A stretch of 64,000 nt of DNA from Aquarana catesbeiana (GCF_042186555.1 NC_133330.1:163569907-163633906), one strand, 5' to 3'; numbered from the stretch's first letter, positions 11,004 to 21,670 are shown. Made by a program: numbers and translations. The notes: generated by a model from the sequence alone, not told the origin.

Positions 11004-11093
11004 ACGAAGTTTGGGGAGAGCTGTGTGTAACTCTCTCCGGCAGGTCTCCTGGCTCCAGCTCCTCATCTCCTCCACACCTTCTGTCTGTGACAT
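11004..11093 (-). CDS. FIRRM: FIRRM first coding exon, codons 1-30
   Basis: ATG at 11093-11091 lies in a fair context (CACCATGT). The exon reads MSQTEGVEEMRSWSQETCRR, then ELHTALPKLR, and ends at an AT-AC donor. Human FIRRM, from memory, starts MSQ and has the CRREL...LPRLL segment at the same spacing, then SMYQ. The next exon here supplies SMFQ exactly. FIRRM acts with FIGNL1 in homologous recombination, controlling RAD51 and DMC1 filaments in the nucleus. A first stop would follow eight bases past the donor, so the exon must be spliced there. No signal peptide or membrane segment is expected. Confidence 0.8.
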
Positions 11094-11310
11094 GGTGACG
11101 TGAGTCCGTCCAGTCTCTGTAGAAATGAATGGCGTCAAATCCCAGCAGTCAGTGCGCTGTGTCCGGTCCTGTCACCTCAGCATAGGGAAATCCTGCGGCT
11201 ACCTGTGGCATTGTGTCCGCTCACTGTACGGAGAGAGACACGAGCCTCGGAGTCTGATGGCGGGAACACAGAGCGGCCCCGCCTGGTCCTTTGCTCAGCA
11301 TGTGACGTAT
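11094..11310 (-). promoter_or_regulatory. Probable FIRRM 5' UTR and promoter region
   Basis: Upstream of the start codon the sequence is GC-rich and free of recognisable repeats, unlike its surroundings. On the minus strand it carries a GGCGGGG box (11283-11277) and a CRE-like TACGTCA (11309-11303). There is no TATA box at a fitting place. A CATTTCTACAG near 11118 could be a 5' UTR acceptor. The transcription start cannot be placed from sequence alone. Confidence 0.4.
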
Positions 11311-11570
11311 GAGGCAGAAAGTCATGAGGAGGAGTCTCGCTCGTGTAGTGTCCTGGCTGAGTTTATGGAGGTTCCAAGCAAGCTGCCCTCCGATATCGTA
11401 CTGTAATATGGGGGAGATCTGTCCATTGATCTTCCTCATAAAGCCTGTGAAGACCAGCAGTCGTCCTGGTGCTGTACACAGGTTTAGCAGGTCATCCCAG
11501 GATGAACCCCTTTGCAGTGTTCAGCTGTCTGCTGTAACTTGTACTGTCATTTCAATATCCACTTGAACTT

Positions 11571-11920
11571 CAAAAGATTTTACCCCCTTAGGCTGGATTC
11601 ACACCTATGCAGTTTTAGTGCTTTTTGCATTTTGCAGATTTGCCCCACAGTCCATTTAACATGGTTTCCTATGGACCACGATCTGCAGTGCAAATCTGTA
11701 AAATGCAAAAAGCACAAAAAATGCATAGGTGTGAATCCAGCCTTAATGACCAGGCCATTTTGTTGCTATTCAGCACAGCGCTACTTTAACCGGTTCAATA
11801 CAGGGCATTTTCACCCCCTTTCTTCCCAGACCAATTTTTAGTTTTCAGCGCTGGCGCACTTTAAACGACGGTCGTGCGACGTTGTACCAAAACAAAATTG
11901 ACGTCCTTTTTTTTTTAATA
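11571..11920 (+). mobile_element. Two broken piggyBac-type MITE fragments
   Basis: TTTTACCCCCTTA ... ATGACCAGGCCATTTTGTTG is the family start, split by a small MITE at 11591-11742. A second start-like fragment from about 11790 (CGGTTCAATACAGGGCATTT) runs to the T-run before the complete copy at 11921. Confidence 0.6.
11591..11742. mobile_element. 152-bp palindromic MITE, TTA duplication
   Basis: GGCTGGATTCACACCTATGC at the left is repeated exactly, inverted, at the right. TTA stands at 11588-11590 and 11743-11745. It interrupts a piggyBac-type repeat, so the empty site can be read from sister copies (CCCCCTTAATGACCAGG). Confidence 0.85.
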
Positions 11921-12820
11921 TAACCGCTTCAGCCCTGGAAGATTTTACCCCCTTCCTGACCAGAGCATTTTTTGCGATTCGGCACTGCACCGCTTTAACT
12001 GACAATTGCACGGTCGTGTGACATTGTACCCAAACAAAATTGATGTCCTTTTTTTCCCACAAATAGAGCTTTATTTTGGTCATATTTGCTCATCTCTGCA
12101 GTTTTTATTTTTTGCGCTATAAACAAAAAAACAACAATTTTGAAAAAAAAACAATATCTTTTACTTTTGTTATAATAAATATCCCCAAAAAATAACGAAT
12201 TTCTTCGTCATTTTTTCATAATTTCTTTAAGCCAATTTGTATTCTTCTACATATTTTTTGTAAAAAAAAATCGCAATAAGAATATATTGATTGGTTTGCG
12301 CAAAAGTTATAGCATCTTCAAAATAGGGGATAGATTTATGGCAATTTTTTTTTTTAATACTAATGATGGTGAACTGTGATTTTTAGCGGTACTGTGACAT
12401 TGTGGCAGACAGATCGGAAACTTTCAAGACACTTTTTTGGGACCATTGACCTTTATACAGCAATAAGAGCTAAGAAATAGCCACTGATCACTGTATAAAT
12501 GTCACTAGCATGGAAGGGGTTAACACTAGGGGGCGATCAAAGGGTTAAGTGTGTCCTAGGGAGGTGTTTCTAACTGGGGGGGATGGGACAGACAGGAAGT
12601 GGAGAGAAATCTGTTCCTGAATACTACTTCCCTGACAGAATGGGGATCTGTCTGTTTACATTGACAGATCCCTGTTTTGTCTCTGTGAGGAGCGATCGCG
12701 GGTGGCCGACAGACATTGTGGCCATCCGCATTTAAAGAGCCCACGTACAATGATGGCGATTCACACAGCTGTGCCAACCTGCCACAGTACAACTGTGGCG
12801 GGTGGTCGGCAAGTAGTTAA
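11921..12820 (+). mobile_element. piggyBac-type MITE, about 900 bp
   Basis: It begins TAACCGCTTCAGCCCTGG and ends GGTCGGCAAGTAGTTAA. The left TTAA has decayed to ATAA. The interior is collinear with the copy at 8267-9229 over its whole length. No coding frame. Confidence 0.7.
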
Positions 12821-13104
12821 AGTGTTTGTTACCCTAAAAAAAAAAAAAAAAAAAAAATAGATCCTGTTCCCTTAAAGCATGCTGTGTAATTTGGCACCTT
12901 CTATCAACTGAAATACCTGGCTGATATCTTGCCTGGTTCTGCCCTCCCCCCTGTAAACTGACCACGATTTATCATGGCTGCTGAGCCCTGATACCGTGGT
13001 CAGTTTACGTGCCTCCATCATCGACTCTCTCCCCCTGTTCCCCCCCGCCTGCCTGTCAGCTCGTACCAGTGCCGCTCTGCCCCCCTGCCCGTTTCTACAG
13101 AAGT

Positions 13105-13441
13105 GTTATGTTTATTGTTATGTTCATACCATCCCTTCTGTTGGATAACAACATGTGTCCTAGTGCCTGTTCTTTATTAAAAAAAAATTTCTACCTGATT
13201 TCACAGCGCCTCCTGGCGCTCACGTGACTTCTCTGCTCTCTCCTCCTGGCTGACATCAGCGGGAGTTCTTGGCGTTCCCTCTGGAGCTGTCTGATGGGGA
13301 GGAGAGAGGAGAGAGCCGAGGAGTCACGTGAGCGCCGGGAGGCACTGTCAAATGAGGTAGAAATCTTTTTTTTTTTATAAAGCACAGACACTAGGACACA
13401 TTTTGTTATGTAACAGAGAGGATGGTATAAACATAACATAG
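13105..13441. repeat. Fold-back repeat, about 340 bp
   Basis: GTTATGTTTATTGTTATG at the left is matched by CATAACATAGTGG-side sequence at the right. Inside, CGCTCACGTGACT occurs on both arms around a centre near 13262. GC content rises toward the centre. Confidence 0.65.
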
Positions 13442-13445
13442 TGGC

Positions 13446-14005
13446 TTAACAACCACTTTAACTCGCGATTGCGTGGTCATGCAACACTGTACACAAACAA
13501 AATGTATATCCTTTTCTTTTACACAAATAGAATTTTCTTTTTGGTGGTATTTGATGATTTGATCACCTCTGGGGTTTTTTTTTTGCGTTTTAAATAAAAA
13601 AAGATTGAAAATTTTGGAAAACAAAAATTTTTTACTTTCTACTATAAAACATATCCAATAAAAATTCTAATTTCTTCATAAGATTTGGCCAAAATATATT
13701 CTGCTACATGTCTTTGGTAAAAAATCCCAATAACCTTATATTGATTGGTTTGCACGAATGCTATAGTGTCTACAAACTATGGTATTTTTTTATATACTAC
13801 TAATGGCAGTGATCAGCGATTTATAATGGGACTGCGATAGAGCGGCGGGAAATCTGACACTTACTGACTCTGGGAGAAACTGACTAACTGCTGCTGACAT
13901 CACCTGTGCCATTAATACAGTGATTAGTAATAATACTATACACTGTCACTGTACTAATGACACTGGCTGGGAAGGGGCTAACATCTAGGACCATTAAGGG
14001 GTTAA
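13446..14005 (+). mobile_element. piggyBac-type MITE, 3' part missing
   Basis: It opens TTAACAACCACTTTAACTCG and carries the family interior (TTGATTGGTTTGCACGAATG). It stops at GGGGTTAAATG, where the Tc1 fold-back begins, short of the usual AAGTGGTTAA end. Confidence 0.6.
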
Positions 14006-14305
14006 ATGCACTATATTTTCAGAAGTATTGGGACGCCTGCCTTTACACGCACATGAACTTTAATGGCATCCCAGTCTTAGTCCGTAGGGTTCAACATTGA
14101 GCTGGCCCACCCTTTGCAGCTATAACAGCTTCAACTCTTCTGGGAAGGCTGTCCACAAGGTTTAGGAGTGTGTCTATGGGAATGGTTGACCATTCTTGTA
14201 GAAGCACATTTATGAGGTCAGGCACTAATGTTGGACGAGAATGCCTGGCTCACAGTCTCCGCTCTAATTCATCCCAAAGGTGTTCTATCGGGTTGAGGTC
14301 AGGAC

Positions 14306-15422
14306 TAGAGCTGCACGATTCTGGCTAAAATGAGAATCACAATTTTTTTGCTTAGAAGATAGACCGCGATTATTGCGTAACATCATCTTTCACATTAAAA
14401 CAAAAAAAAGTTGGGCTAACTTTACTGTTTTGTTTTTGTTTTTTGTTTTTTTTTTTTTATTCATTGAAGTGTATTTTTTCCCAAAAAATTGCATTTGAAA
14501 GACCGCTGGGCAAATACAGTGTGACATAAAATATTGCAGCAATTGCCATTTTATTCCCTAGGGTCTCTGCTAAAATATATATAGTGTTTGGGGGTTCCAA
14601 GTAATTTACTAGCAAAAAATATTGATTTTAACTTAAAGAAGTGTCAGAAAATGATTTAGACTTTAAAGCGGAGTTCCACCCAAATTTTGAACAATATCTG
14701 TATGTATTCTCTTCCTTGCCTAGATGCTGACATGCCGTTTAAAAAAATTTAAAACGCCGTAATTACCTTTTATTTTTCTATTCTTCTTTGCACTTCCTGG
14801 TTCTCCTCCCGTGGGAGTAGGCGTGTTTCTAGCCTCTCCCAGACTCCTGGGAGCTAGTCTCAGGCTTCCCAGGATGCCACTGAGCATGTGCGGGAACGAG
14901 CGATGAATGCTGGGAGCACAGCATTCACCACATCCAGGAAATAAATGCTTGTGGGCTTCAAATGCCCACAATGAAGATGGAAACCGCCTGCAGTGAATAA
15001 TATATGTTATTCTTTCCGACGAAATCTGACACAGGCGGACATATTACACACAATATGTGAGTATGTAATGCTGAGAAGAAAAGTTTGTGAATGAACTAAA
15101 AAAAAAAAAAAACGATAGATAGGTGGACCCCCGCTTTAAGTGGTTAAACTTCCTGCATTTACACGTTGTTGAAAACTTGGCAGACTGCCCAGCTTATTTA
15201 TTTACACAGAAGTTCTTTCCCTTTGATCTAAGAAGGAAGCTTAGTTAAAATGTATCAAGTTAAAGACTTGGCAGAATGCCCGAATGCTTTCTTTTGACAG
15301 CTGAGTGAGCAGATAAAGTTTCTCCACTTGTTATATTATAGAATCGGCAACCTCTGCAGGAGAGATTGTTAGGGGAGGTGAATCGAGATCACGATTTTTT
15401 AACGATTAATTGTGCAGCTCTA
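14306..15422. mobile_element. hAT-type non-autonomous transposon, exact 8-bp duplication
   Basis: GTCAGGAC occurs at 14298-14305 and 15423-15430, directly flanking TAGAGCTGCACGATT and its inverted copy AATTGTGCAGCTCTA. An 8-bp duplication with TAGAG ends is the hAT signature. It encodes no transposase. Removing it rejoins the Tc1 arm as GGTCAGGACTCTGTG. Confidence 0.88.
14662..15139. repeat. Inverted-ended repeat nested in hAT element
   Basis: TTTAAAGCGGAGTTCCACCC at the left and GGTGGACCCCCGCTTTAAG at the right are near-inverse ends. The piece lies between hAT internal sequences. Its interior has no gene. Related GGAACTTCACC-type fragments are scattered elsewhere, as near 7150 and 7970. Confidence 0.6.
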
Positions 15423-15507
15423 GTCAGGACTCTGTGTAGGCCATTCAAGTTCCTCCACCCCAAACTCGCTCATCCATGTCTTTATGGACCTTGCTTTGCG
15501 CATTGGT

Positions 15508-15937
15508 TCAAATCATTTGGTGGAGGGGGGATTAAGGTGTGGGGTTGTTTTTCAGGGGTTGGCGTCCGCATACCAAGACATTTTGGACAATTTCATGCTC
15601 CCAACTTTGTGGGTACAGTTTAGGGGTGGCCCCTTCCTGTTCCAACATGACTGTGCACCAGTGCACAAAGCAAGGACCATAAAGACATGGATGAGTGAGT
15701 TTGGGGTGGAGGAACTTGACTGGCCTGCACCCCAACCCAATAAAACACCTTTGGGATGAATTAGAACAGAGACTGCAAGCCAGGCCTTCTTGTCCAACAT
15801 CAGTGCCTGACCTCACAAATGCGCTTCTGGAAGAATGGTCAAACATTCCCATAGACACACTCCTAAACCTTGTGGACAGCCTTCCCAGAAGAGTTGAAGC
15901 TGTTATAGCTGCAAAGGGTGCACCAACTCAATATTGA
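15508..15937 (+). pseudogene. Tc1-like transposase, C-terminal third
   Basis: Two overlapping frames carry VWGCFSGV, then FQHDCAPVHKARTIKTWM with the second catalytic aspartate, and then NPIKHLWDELEQRL with the catalytic glutamate, ending AAKGAPTQY. That is the DD34E catalytic half of a Tc1 transposase. The DNA-binding N-terminus and first aspartate region are absent. A frame change near 15700 separates the parts. It cannot be functional. Confidence 0.75.
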
Positions 15938-16013
15938 ATCCTACAGACTAAGACTGGGATGCCATTAAAGTTCATGTAAAGGCAGGAGTCCCAATATTTT
16001 TGATAATATAGTG

Positions 16014-17062
16014 TATGTGCATAATTATGTATAATGTGTGTATAGTGTGCTGCTTTTACTAACTGATCTCTCAGTTTCTTATCCCAAGAAACTGGCAGAT
16101 CGCCCCCTTCGTACAGAGCTCTGTGTTGTTTACCAACAGCCAATCAGCAGGTCACAGCCATGAATCATTGGCCAGGGCTTGCCGACAGGCTCTCTCTGTG
16201 TGTAATCACAGTGTGTGCCGGCCGGGGGGCATTCATGCGCACATCCTAAACCCGGAAGTAGACAGCTATGTACAGGTATGTCATTCTGCCTCAGTTGCGG
16301 TACATTGCAGTCACTGCCTTGGTCGCAGTACATTGCAGTCAAGTGGATATAGCCTTTCAAGACCAATGTCTGGTGGTAGTTCACTTAATAGTATGTTCAG
16401 GGCTTTTCTTTTTTGGTCATACTTCTCCCCTGGGTCACAGGAGTTCACTTATCCTTGCTCTCCTGTGACCCAGAGTCAGCTGATAGGGGGCTATTGCATG
16501 CTATCAGCTGACCTGGCAGAGGACCAACAGGCTCTCGAAGGATCCCAACAATATTGTCAGGATAGACTCAGCTGCCTGGCCAGAGCCAGCTGCACCTGCC
16601 CCCAGCCTGGTGTCCCAGTGAGCACTTGGAGGAACAGAGTTAGGAGCGGTGACTGACAATCACTGCTCTCCGCTCTGAGCAAACTGAGAGCTGAGCAATC
16701 AGCGGTTATGTGATCACTCAGTTTTCAATCTTAGAGCCAATCTGAGTCAAATCCATCATCATATGGGTGCTGAAGCGTGGAGGTGAGTATGTGTTTGTTT
16801 TTTTCAAACTACATACTTTGCCTTAAAAGAACTACCTGCATCTAATTCAGGCTTGTGCCAGTGTCGGTAACATGGCCAACATGTGAGCCAAATTCAAGTA
16901 GTTTTTACTACCCCCACTTTAACTCCACTGTATATAAATGGCCTGACAGGACAAGAGTCAATTCAGAAGGACATACAGGGTGCACAGTGGCTTGATCTGT
17001 GATCGGCTGTACCATCTGAATGCTGTGACCAATCACGGCAGTCAAAGTAATTATAGTAAACA
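16014..17062. other. No gene seen
   Basis: Moderately GC-rich sequence with short open frames on both strands but no domain, repeat edge or RNA gene that I can support. Confidence 0.4.
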
Positions 17063-18816
17063 GGCCCCTTTCACACGGACGGATAGAATTGTGCTTTTAG
17101 CTGCGTTTTCTACCGCAGCTAAACGCACACAATGCTTTCCTATGGCCCCATTCACACACTGTGTTTAGCTGCGTTTTGATTACATGCGGTTTGGTGCGGA
17201 TAGGAAAAATAGAATTGACTGTGTCCAGGAGCGATTTAGCACAGCTATCCGTACATAACCGCAGGTAATCGCAGTGCACTGTGTCAGCTGCAGATAGCAG
17301 CGCCGAGCTGGCTCGCTCATCGGGAAAGGAAAAATGTTTTTTCCTTTCCCAATGAGCGACAAGCACGGGGATCCGACTTGGATCCCTGCCAATGCCAGGC
17401 ACTGTGTTTTGTATGAATCTTGAGGGGGAACTCCACGCCAAATTTTACGTAAAAAACCAGCATGGGCTCCCCTGCAAGAGCATACCAGGCCCTTTGGTCT
17501 GGTATGAATTTTAAGGGGCATCCCCTATGCCAAAAAAACGGCATGGGGGTCCCCACAACATCCATACCAGACCCTTATCCGAGCACGCAGACCGGTCGGT
17601 CAGGAAGATGCCACCCCGGCGGGGTCACCAGGTGATGTCACCCGGTGACCCTGCCCCCTATGTCGTCACAGTCCCATCATGCCCCGGGCCTGTGATGTCA
17701 TAAGGGGGCGGGGTAACCGGGTGACATCACCCGGTGGCCACGCCCCATGCCTATATAATTGGTTGCGGACCTCGCTCATGGCATTACAGCGAGAGGGAGC
17801 GTTGTGTCAACATCTTTGGAAGAGAAGAGGGAAGAAGACTGGGCTCTTCCGCTAGCAAAAGAGCGGCAAAAGAGCAGAAAATAGCGGAGGAGCCCGGCAG
17901 AAGGAAGAAGGCACTGGAGAAGAACCAGAGAGCGCGTAGACGACACCGGAGAGAGGGAGAAGAGGCCTGAGAGACCCCCAAAGTCGGCAGAAGATCCCCG
18001 AAGTCGGAAGAAGACCCCCGAAGTCGAAAGAAGACCCCCGGAGCTGACTAATAAATTACTTTTAAAACCTGTGTAGTGTGTTTTTTTATTGACACTTTTT
18101 TCCCCCAGGTGAATGGGTAGGGGTACGATGTACCCCATACTCATTCACATATGTTGGGGGGCCTGGATCTGGGGGCCCCCTTATTAAAGGGGGCTCCCGG
18201 ATTCCGATAAGCCCCCTGCCCGCAGACCCCGACAACCAACGACCAGGGTTGTCGGGAAGAGGCCCTTGTCCTCATCAACATGGGGATGAGGTGCTTTGGG
18301 GTGGGGGGCTCCGCAGAGCGCCCCCCTTGCCCCAAAGCACCAACCCCCCATGTTGAGGGCATGAGGCCTGGTACAGTTCAAGAGGGGGGGCGCTTGCTCG
18401 TCCCCACCCCCTTTCCTAACCGACCGGGCTGCGTGCTCGGATAAGGGTCTGGTATGGATTTTGGGGGGACCCCCACGCCATTTTTTCAGCGTAGGGGGTG
18501 CCCCTTAAAATCCATACTAGACCGAAGGGCCTGGTATGCTCTTGTAGGGGAACCCATGCCGGTTTTTTATTTAAAATTTGGCGTGGAGTTCCCCCTCAAG
18601 ATTCATACCAAACACAATGCCTGGTATTGGCGGGGATCCAAGTTGGATCCCAGTTCAATATGAGTCGGTACCCTGTCGGGTTGCTATGGAAATGGCAAAC
18701 TGCAGCTAATCGCACTGTACAAATGCAGCTGATCGCAGTGCCTGGTGTCTTGAATTTCACAGAAAAAAAAACATGCTTTTAACTGCGGCCGAATAGCTGT
18801 CCATGTGAAAGGTGCC
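17063..18816. mobile_element. 1.75-kb fold-back element with GTGTGAA-type ends
   Basis: The left end GGCCCCTTTCACACGGACGG and the right end, inverted, GGCACCTTTCACATGGACAG are followed by long matching arms. Examples are GGATCCGACTTGGATCC at 17370 and its partner near 18640, and CGAGCACGCAGACCGGTCGG at 17580 and its partner near 18430. The flanking sequences are partly inverted too (GTGACCAATCAC at 17028, GTGATTGGTCAC at 18858). No clear target duplication was found. The middle contains a distinct unit with a TATA box. Confidence 0.7.
17590..18420 (+). other. TATA-bearing unit in the core of a fold-back
   Basis: After a block of small palindromes (GGTCACCAGGTGATGTCACC) comes CCTATATAATTGG at about 17750. 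A purine-rich stretch follows with an open frame at 17734-17970 of very biased composition, then repeated GAAGACCCCCGAAGTCG units near 18000 and ACTAATAAATTAC at 18046. Part of the unit (AATGGGTAGGGGTACGATGT onward) recurs at 49680-49870. It could be a promoter-bearing repeat, but transcription cannot be shown from sequence. Confidence 0.4.
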
Positions 18817-19867
18817 TTAGAGTAAACATAAAGCCTATGTTTACTACTGTGATGGCTGTGATTGGTCACAGTAATCACAGTAGCAAACAATGACTGCATG
18901 AATGCAGCTGAACAGTGTTAAAAATGATTGCTTATATACAGGGCCAGTGCAAGGATTTTTGTCTACTTAGGCGAAGGTGCATTTTGGTGCCCACCTCCCA
19001 CCAACCGTTCTCCTGCCACCCCCCTCCCCTTCAAAATGCAAACCCCCACCCCATATGGCATACACTTTTTTTGCCTGCTGATGTTACATAATCAATGTTA
19101 CCATGCTTTCAGTCATGAATGTAATGCAAAGTAGATTGCATTGCATTACATTCTTTCCCAGCCTTGATGGCCAGGGAAACTGTCAGTGTTGCTTTCGGGT
19201 CAGGAACAAGAACGGGAGAAGAGCGAACGTGTGTCTGCTCTTCTCCCTCCCCTTTACCTGGTGGCACCTGCTATGCCGGTCCTGGACACCAGAGATGGGC
19301 AAGCAGCACTCAGGATACTTAGGGGAGGGGGACACTTTACTGGGGTGCAGTGTTGCCAACCCCCTGAAGTGAAATTTACTTAAAGGGCGCCCAAAATTTA
19401 CAAACGGAACCAATTTTTTACTGGCAAAAATCATGACATTTACTGGCAGAGCCACATTTTTTACAGAGACTTAAAAAAAGTACATAAAATGGCAGATTTG
19501 AGTGTAAAACAGTCCAATTATCAATTTTTAAGCTATATATTGTGCTAATCGCACATGTAACTAGTGCAATTTAGTAATGCATTTAAGGTATAACAAAAGG
19601 CAAAAAACATATTTCTCCATTTATATAAAGGTCAGGTTAATATAACCCAATACGGGGTTTTCCTTTACAGTGTACGCAGGAACCCTATGGACCCTGACGT
19701 AATAGAGAGCTCTGAGGACTCTGATATAAGAGGTGATGCTGCGGACTCTGATGTAAAGGGAAACTCTTATGTAAGACAGTCTCTGATCACCTCAGCCCCT
19801 CCTTATACAAAAGTCCATAGAGATCCCCCTAACATTGCAGTCCACAGAAACTGCAGACATTGCAAAA
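18817..19867. other. No gene seen; short repeat fragments
   Basis: The region holds low-complexity and repeat-like DNA, including GGGCCAGTGCAAGGATTTTT near 18941. No exon or element boundary is supported. Confidence 0.35.
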
Positions 19868-20460
19868 GAGATCATAAGAGACCGCGTACATGTCACAGGA
19901 GATGGTCAGAGACTGCATACATGGCACAGGACATGATCAGAGACTGCATACATGGCATAAGAGATGATCAGAGACTGCGGACATGACACAAGAGATGATC
20001 AGAGACTGCAGACATTGCACAAGGTATGGTCAGAGACTGCATACATGGCACAAGACATGGTCAGAGACTGCATACATTGCACAAGGAATGATCAGAGACT
20101 GCAGACATGGCACAGGAGATGGTCAGAGACTGCAGACATGATGGTCTGAGAGTGCAGGCATGGCACAGGAGATGGTCTGAGACTGCAGACATGGCACAGG
20201 AGATGGTCAGAGACTTTGGACATGGCACAAGGGATGGTGAGAGACTGCAGACATGGCACAAGAGATGGTCAGAGACTGCATACATACATGGCACAAGAGA
20301 CAATTAGAGACTGTGGGCATGGCACAAGGGACAGTAAGAGACTGCGGGCATGGCACACGGAATGGTCAGAGACTGCGGGCATGGCATGGCACAAGGGATG
20401 GTCAGAGACTGTGGGCATGGCACACAGAATGGTCAGAGACTGCAGACATGGCACAAGAGG
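19868..20460. repeat. Minisatellite, 31-bp unit
   Basis: The unit AGAGACTGCAGACATGGCAC plus AAGAGATGGTC repeats about 19 times with variation (CATACATGG, GGGCATGG, one-base indels). Open frames on both strands are by-products of a unit poor in stops. It abuts the broken end of a Tc1 element at about 20465. Confidence 0.85.
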
Positions 20461-20465
20461 TCAGG

Positions 20466-21290
20466 GCCATTCAAGAACAGTCACTGAGTTGTTGTGAAGC
20501 CACTCCTTCGTTATTTTAGCTGTGTGCTTAGGGTCATTGTCTTGTTGGAAGGTAAACCTTCTGCCCAGTCTGAGGTCCTAAACACTCTGGAGAAGGTTTT
20601 TATCCAGGATATCCCTGTACTTGGCCACATTCATCTTTCCCTCGATTGCAACCAGTCGTCCTGTCCCTGCAGCTGAAAAACACCCCCACAGCATGATGCT
20701 GCCAACACCACGCTTCACTGTTGGGACTGTATTGGACAGGTGATGAGCGGTGCCTGTTTTTCTCCACACATACCGCTTAGAATTAAGACCAAAAAGTTCT
20801 ATCTTGGTCTCATCAGAACAGAGAATCTTATTTCTCACCATCTTGGAGTCCTTCAGGTGTTTTTTTTTGCAAACTCCATGCAGGCTTTCATGTGTCTTGC
20901 ACTGAGGAGAGGCTTCCGTCGGGCCACTCTGCCATAGAGCCCCGACTGGTGGAGGGCTGCAGTGATGGTTGACTTTCTACAACTTTCTCCCATCTCCCAA
21001 CTGCATCTCTGGAGCTCAGCCACAGTGATCTTTGGGTTCTTCTTTACCTCTTTCACCAAGGCTCTTCTCCCCCAATAGCTCAGTTTGGCCGGACGCCCAG
21101 CTCTAGGAAGGGTTCTGGTCATCCCAAACATCTTCCATTTAAGGATTATGGAGGCCAATGTACTCTTAGGAACCTTAAGTGCAGCAGAATTTTTTTTGTA
21201 ACCGTGGCCAGATCTGTGCCTTGCCACAATTCTGTCTCTGAGCTCTTCAGGCAATTCCTTTGACCTCATGATTCTCATTTGCTCTGACAT
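20466..21290 (-). pseudogene. Tc1-like transposase, truncated before catalytic glutamate
   Basis: ATG at 21290 begins MSEQMRIMRSKELPEELRDR. A two-part helix-turn-helix region follows (KVPKSTLASIILKWK; then the GRP-type hook RAGRPAKLS), then ITAALHQSGLYGRVARRKPL. After a shift near 20845, CSDETKIELFG gives the first catalytic aspartate and FQQDNDPKHTAK near 20545 the second. The frame is lost at about 20466, before the glutamate of the DD34E triad. Otherwise it is well preserved, so the copy is fairly young. It cannot encode active enzyme. Confidence 0.85.
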
Positions 21291-21670
21291 GCACTGTGAG
21301 CTGTAAGGTCTTATATAGACAGGTGTGTGGCTTTCCTAATCAAGTCCAAACAGTATAATCAAACACAGCTAGACTCAAATTAAGGTGTAGAACCATCTCA
21401 AGGATGATCAGAAGAAATGGACAGCACCTGAGTTAAATATATGAGTGTCACAGCAAAGGGTCTGAATACATAGGACCATGTGATATTTCAGTTTTTCTTT
21501 TTTAATAAATCTGCAAAAATGTCAACAATTCAGTGTTTTTCTGTCAATATGGGGTGCTGTGTGTACATTAATGAGGAAAAAAAATTAACTTAAAATGATT
21601 TTAGCAAATGGCTGCAATATAACAAAGAGTGATAAATTTAAGGGGGTCTGAATACTTTCCGTCCCCACTG
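20466..21670 (-). mobile_element. Tc1-like transposon, lacking its 3' end
   Basis: The right terminus (CAGTGGGGACGGAAAGTATT on the minus strand) adjoins TA at 21671-21672. The 5' leader and most of the transposase follow leftward. The copy ends at about 20466 in the middle of the catalytic domain, at the edge of the 31-bp minisatellite. Confidence 0.85.

Larger units (their letters stand above)
14009..16013. mobile_element. Fold-back Tc1 derivative, interrupted by hAT
   Basis: The ends CACTATATT..CAGAAGTATT and, inverted, CACTATATTATCAAAAATAT are followed on both sides by the same 300-bp sequence in opposite directions (CTTTACACGCACATGAACTT at 14040 and its inverse near 15980). Both arms derive from the C-terminal part of a Tc1 transposase gene, so this is an inverted duplication rather than ordinary terminal repeats. 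A 1.1-kb hAT element splits the left arm at 14306. A second copy begins at 63797. Confidence 0.75.

Noticed and set aside
11125..11406. Divergent plus-strand gene starting at the FIRRM promoter
   Set aside because: The 93-codon frame has no recognisable domain and lies in the likely FIRRM 5' region; a divergent non-coding exon cannot be excluded.
17734..17970. 78-codon arginine-rich open frame
   Set aside because: It follows a TATA-like site but is purine-run low-complexity sequence inside a fold-back repeat; no sign of coding selection.
20061..20303. Regularly spaced repeats that might suggest a CRISPR array
   Set aside because: Units are contiguous without unique spacers, and the context is vertebrate; it is a minisatellite.
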